From positions 67,493 through 108,972 of the forward strand of contig JAAUYU010000012.1 in NCBI GenBank assembly GCA_014804965.1: a stretch of 41,480 nt of DNA. Direction: 5' to 3'. Position 1 is the first letter of the stretch. The number at the start of each line of letters is the position of its first letter. This document shows positions 41,223-41,480 of the stretch, in pieces. Below the pieces are notes generated by a model, which saw only the letters and a list, made by a program, of their open reading frames with translations, did not search any database and was not told the origin of the DNA. Source of the DNA: Desulfovibrio sp. Its GTDB lineage: Bacteria > Desulfobacterota > Desulfovibrionia > Desulfovibrionales > Desulfovibrionaceae. The position numbers were made by a program, and so were the translations under genes.

Positions 41223-41480
41223 CTAGGCCGGGCGCAGGCGCACGGTATATTTGCGCAGGAAATCCGCGGGCAAATAGGTCATCTTGGCCTGGCGCAGGCC
41301 TTCCTCGTCCAGGTCCTGCGCGCGGTTGATCCAGCGCAGTCCCGCGCCCGCGTGGCGTGCAAATTCGCAGTTCATGACCTGATAGACGCCCTTGTAGCCG
41401 TTGAGCCCCTTCTCGAAGTGGACGCCCAGGGTCTCGTCATCCAGCTTCTCGCCCACGCTGAAGGCGATCATGCGCCCGTC
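41223..41480 (-). CDS. DUF2156-type protein, C-terminal fragment
   Basis: The visible 85 residues (the gene continues beyond the window end) read DGRMIAFSVGEKLDDETLGVHFEKGLNGYKGVYQVMN, then NRAQDLDEEGLRQAKMTYLPADFLRKYTVRL. The pattern AFSVGE..T..VHFEK...Y.G.Y, and NR..DL..EGLR.AK..Y.P, is that of DUF2156 proteins, related to the acyltransferase part of MprF/phosphatidylglycerol lysyltransferases. The N-terminal part and the start cannot be seen, so whether it is soluble or membrane-linked is unknown. Confidence 0.75.
   Translation of the reverse strand, partial: DGRMIAFSVGEKLDDETLGVHFEKGLNGYKGVYQVMNCEFARHAGAGLRWINRAQDLDEEGLRQAKMTYLPADFLRKYTVRLRPA

Overview
The window is high-GC, densely coded bacterial chromosome with no rRNA, tRNA, CRISPR array, transposase or integrase that I can recognise. 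The gene order rpsU, yqeY, mutS2, dnaG, rpoD, the Fur-type boxes, the fused 4TM/12TM TRAP transporter with its TAXI binding protein, the DUF2325 protein beside FeoB and the overall protein style point to a sulfate-reducing deltaproteobacterium of the Desulfovibrionaceae. This is an inference from gene content and order; no database was searched.

Layout. At 1-3.1 kb lie the 5' end of metA (leftward, with a very clear promoter), a leftward pair encoding a HAD phosphatase and an Fe-S protein, and a divergent glycerate 2-kinase. At 3.2-8.4 kb is a tight rightward run: a Gly-rich membrane protein, a GIY-YIG protein, a LysE-type exporter, a YceD/DUF177 protein, mtnA, and a large protein resembling the TIGR04326 surface-carbohydrate family. 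Then come cheW and a small cupin, followed by the leftward trxA-trxB-bamD operon with overlapping genes. A rightward gene at 12.1 kb encodes an ornithine-carbamoyltransferase-like protein whose catalytic motifs are eroded. From 21.4 to 13.0 kb the leftward housekeeping block reads HU, rpsU, yqeY, mutS2, dnaG, rpoD and a membrane-anchored nuclease. A 455-bp gap between rpsU and yqeY holds an AT-rich long hairpin.

From 21.7 to 31.3 kb genes run rightward: cinA, an orphan HlyD-type fusion protein, an iron-responsive unit (DUF2325 protein and feoB, each with its own Fur-box promoter and with no feoA in sight), a degenerate secreted SNase-fold protein with a conserved hypothetical protein and a DEDDh exonuclease, and rmlB-rmlA-rmlC for dTDP-rhamnose precursors. 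Converging on these is a leftward operon of a membrane protein, a 3-hydroxyisobutyrate-dehydrogenase-like enzyme, a eukaryote-like glycogen branching enzyme and a glycosyltransferase-like protein. The right end holds a TAXI-TRAP transporter (binding protein, DUF1850, fused permease) closed by a strong terminator, a LexA/CI-like S24 repressor with a perfect inverted repeat over its likely promoter, and part of a DUF2156 protein.

No single spectacular new system stands out. The observations most worth following are the OTCase pseudoenzyme, the hairpin region between rpsU and yqeY, the DUF2325-FeoB iron unit, the paired active and dead SNase-fold proteins, and the operator-like repeat of the S24 repressor.
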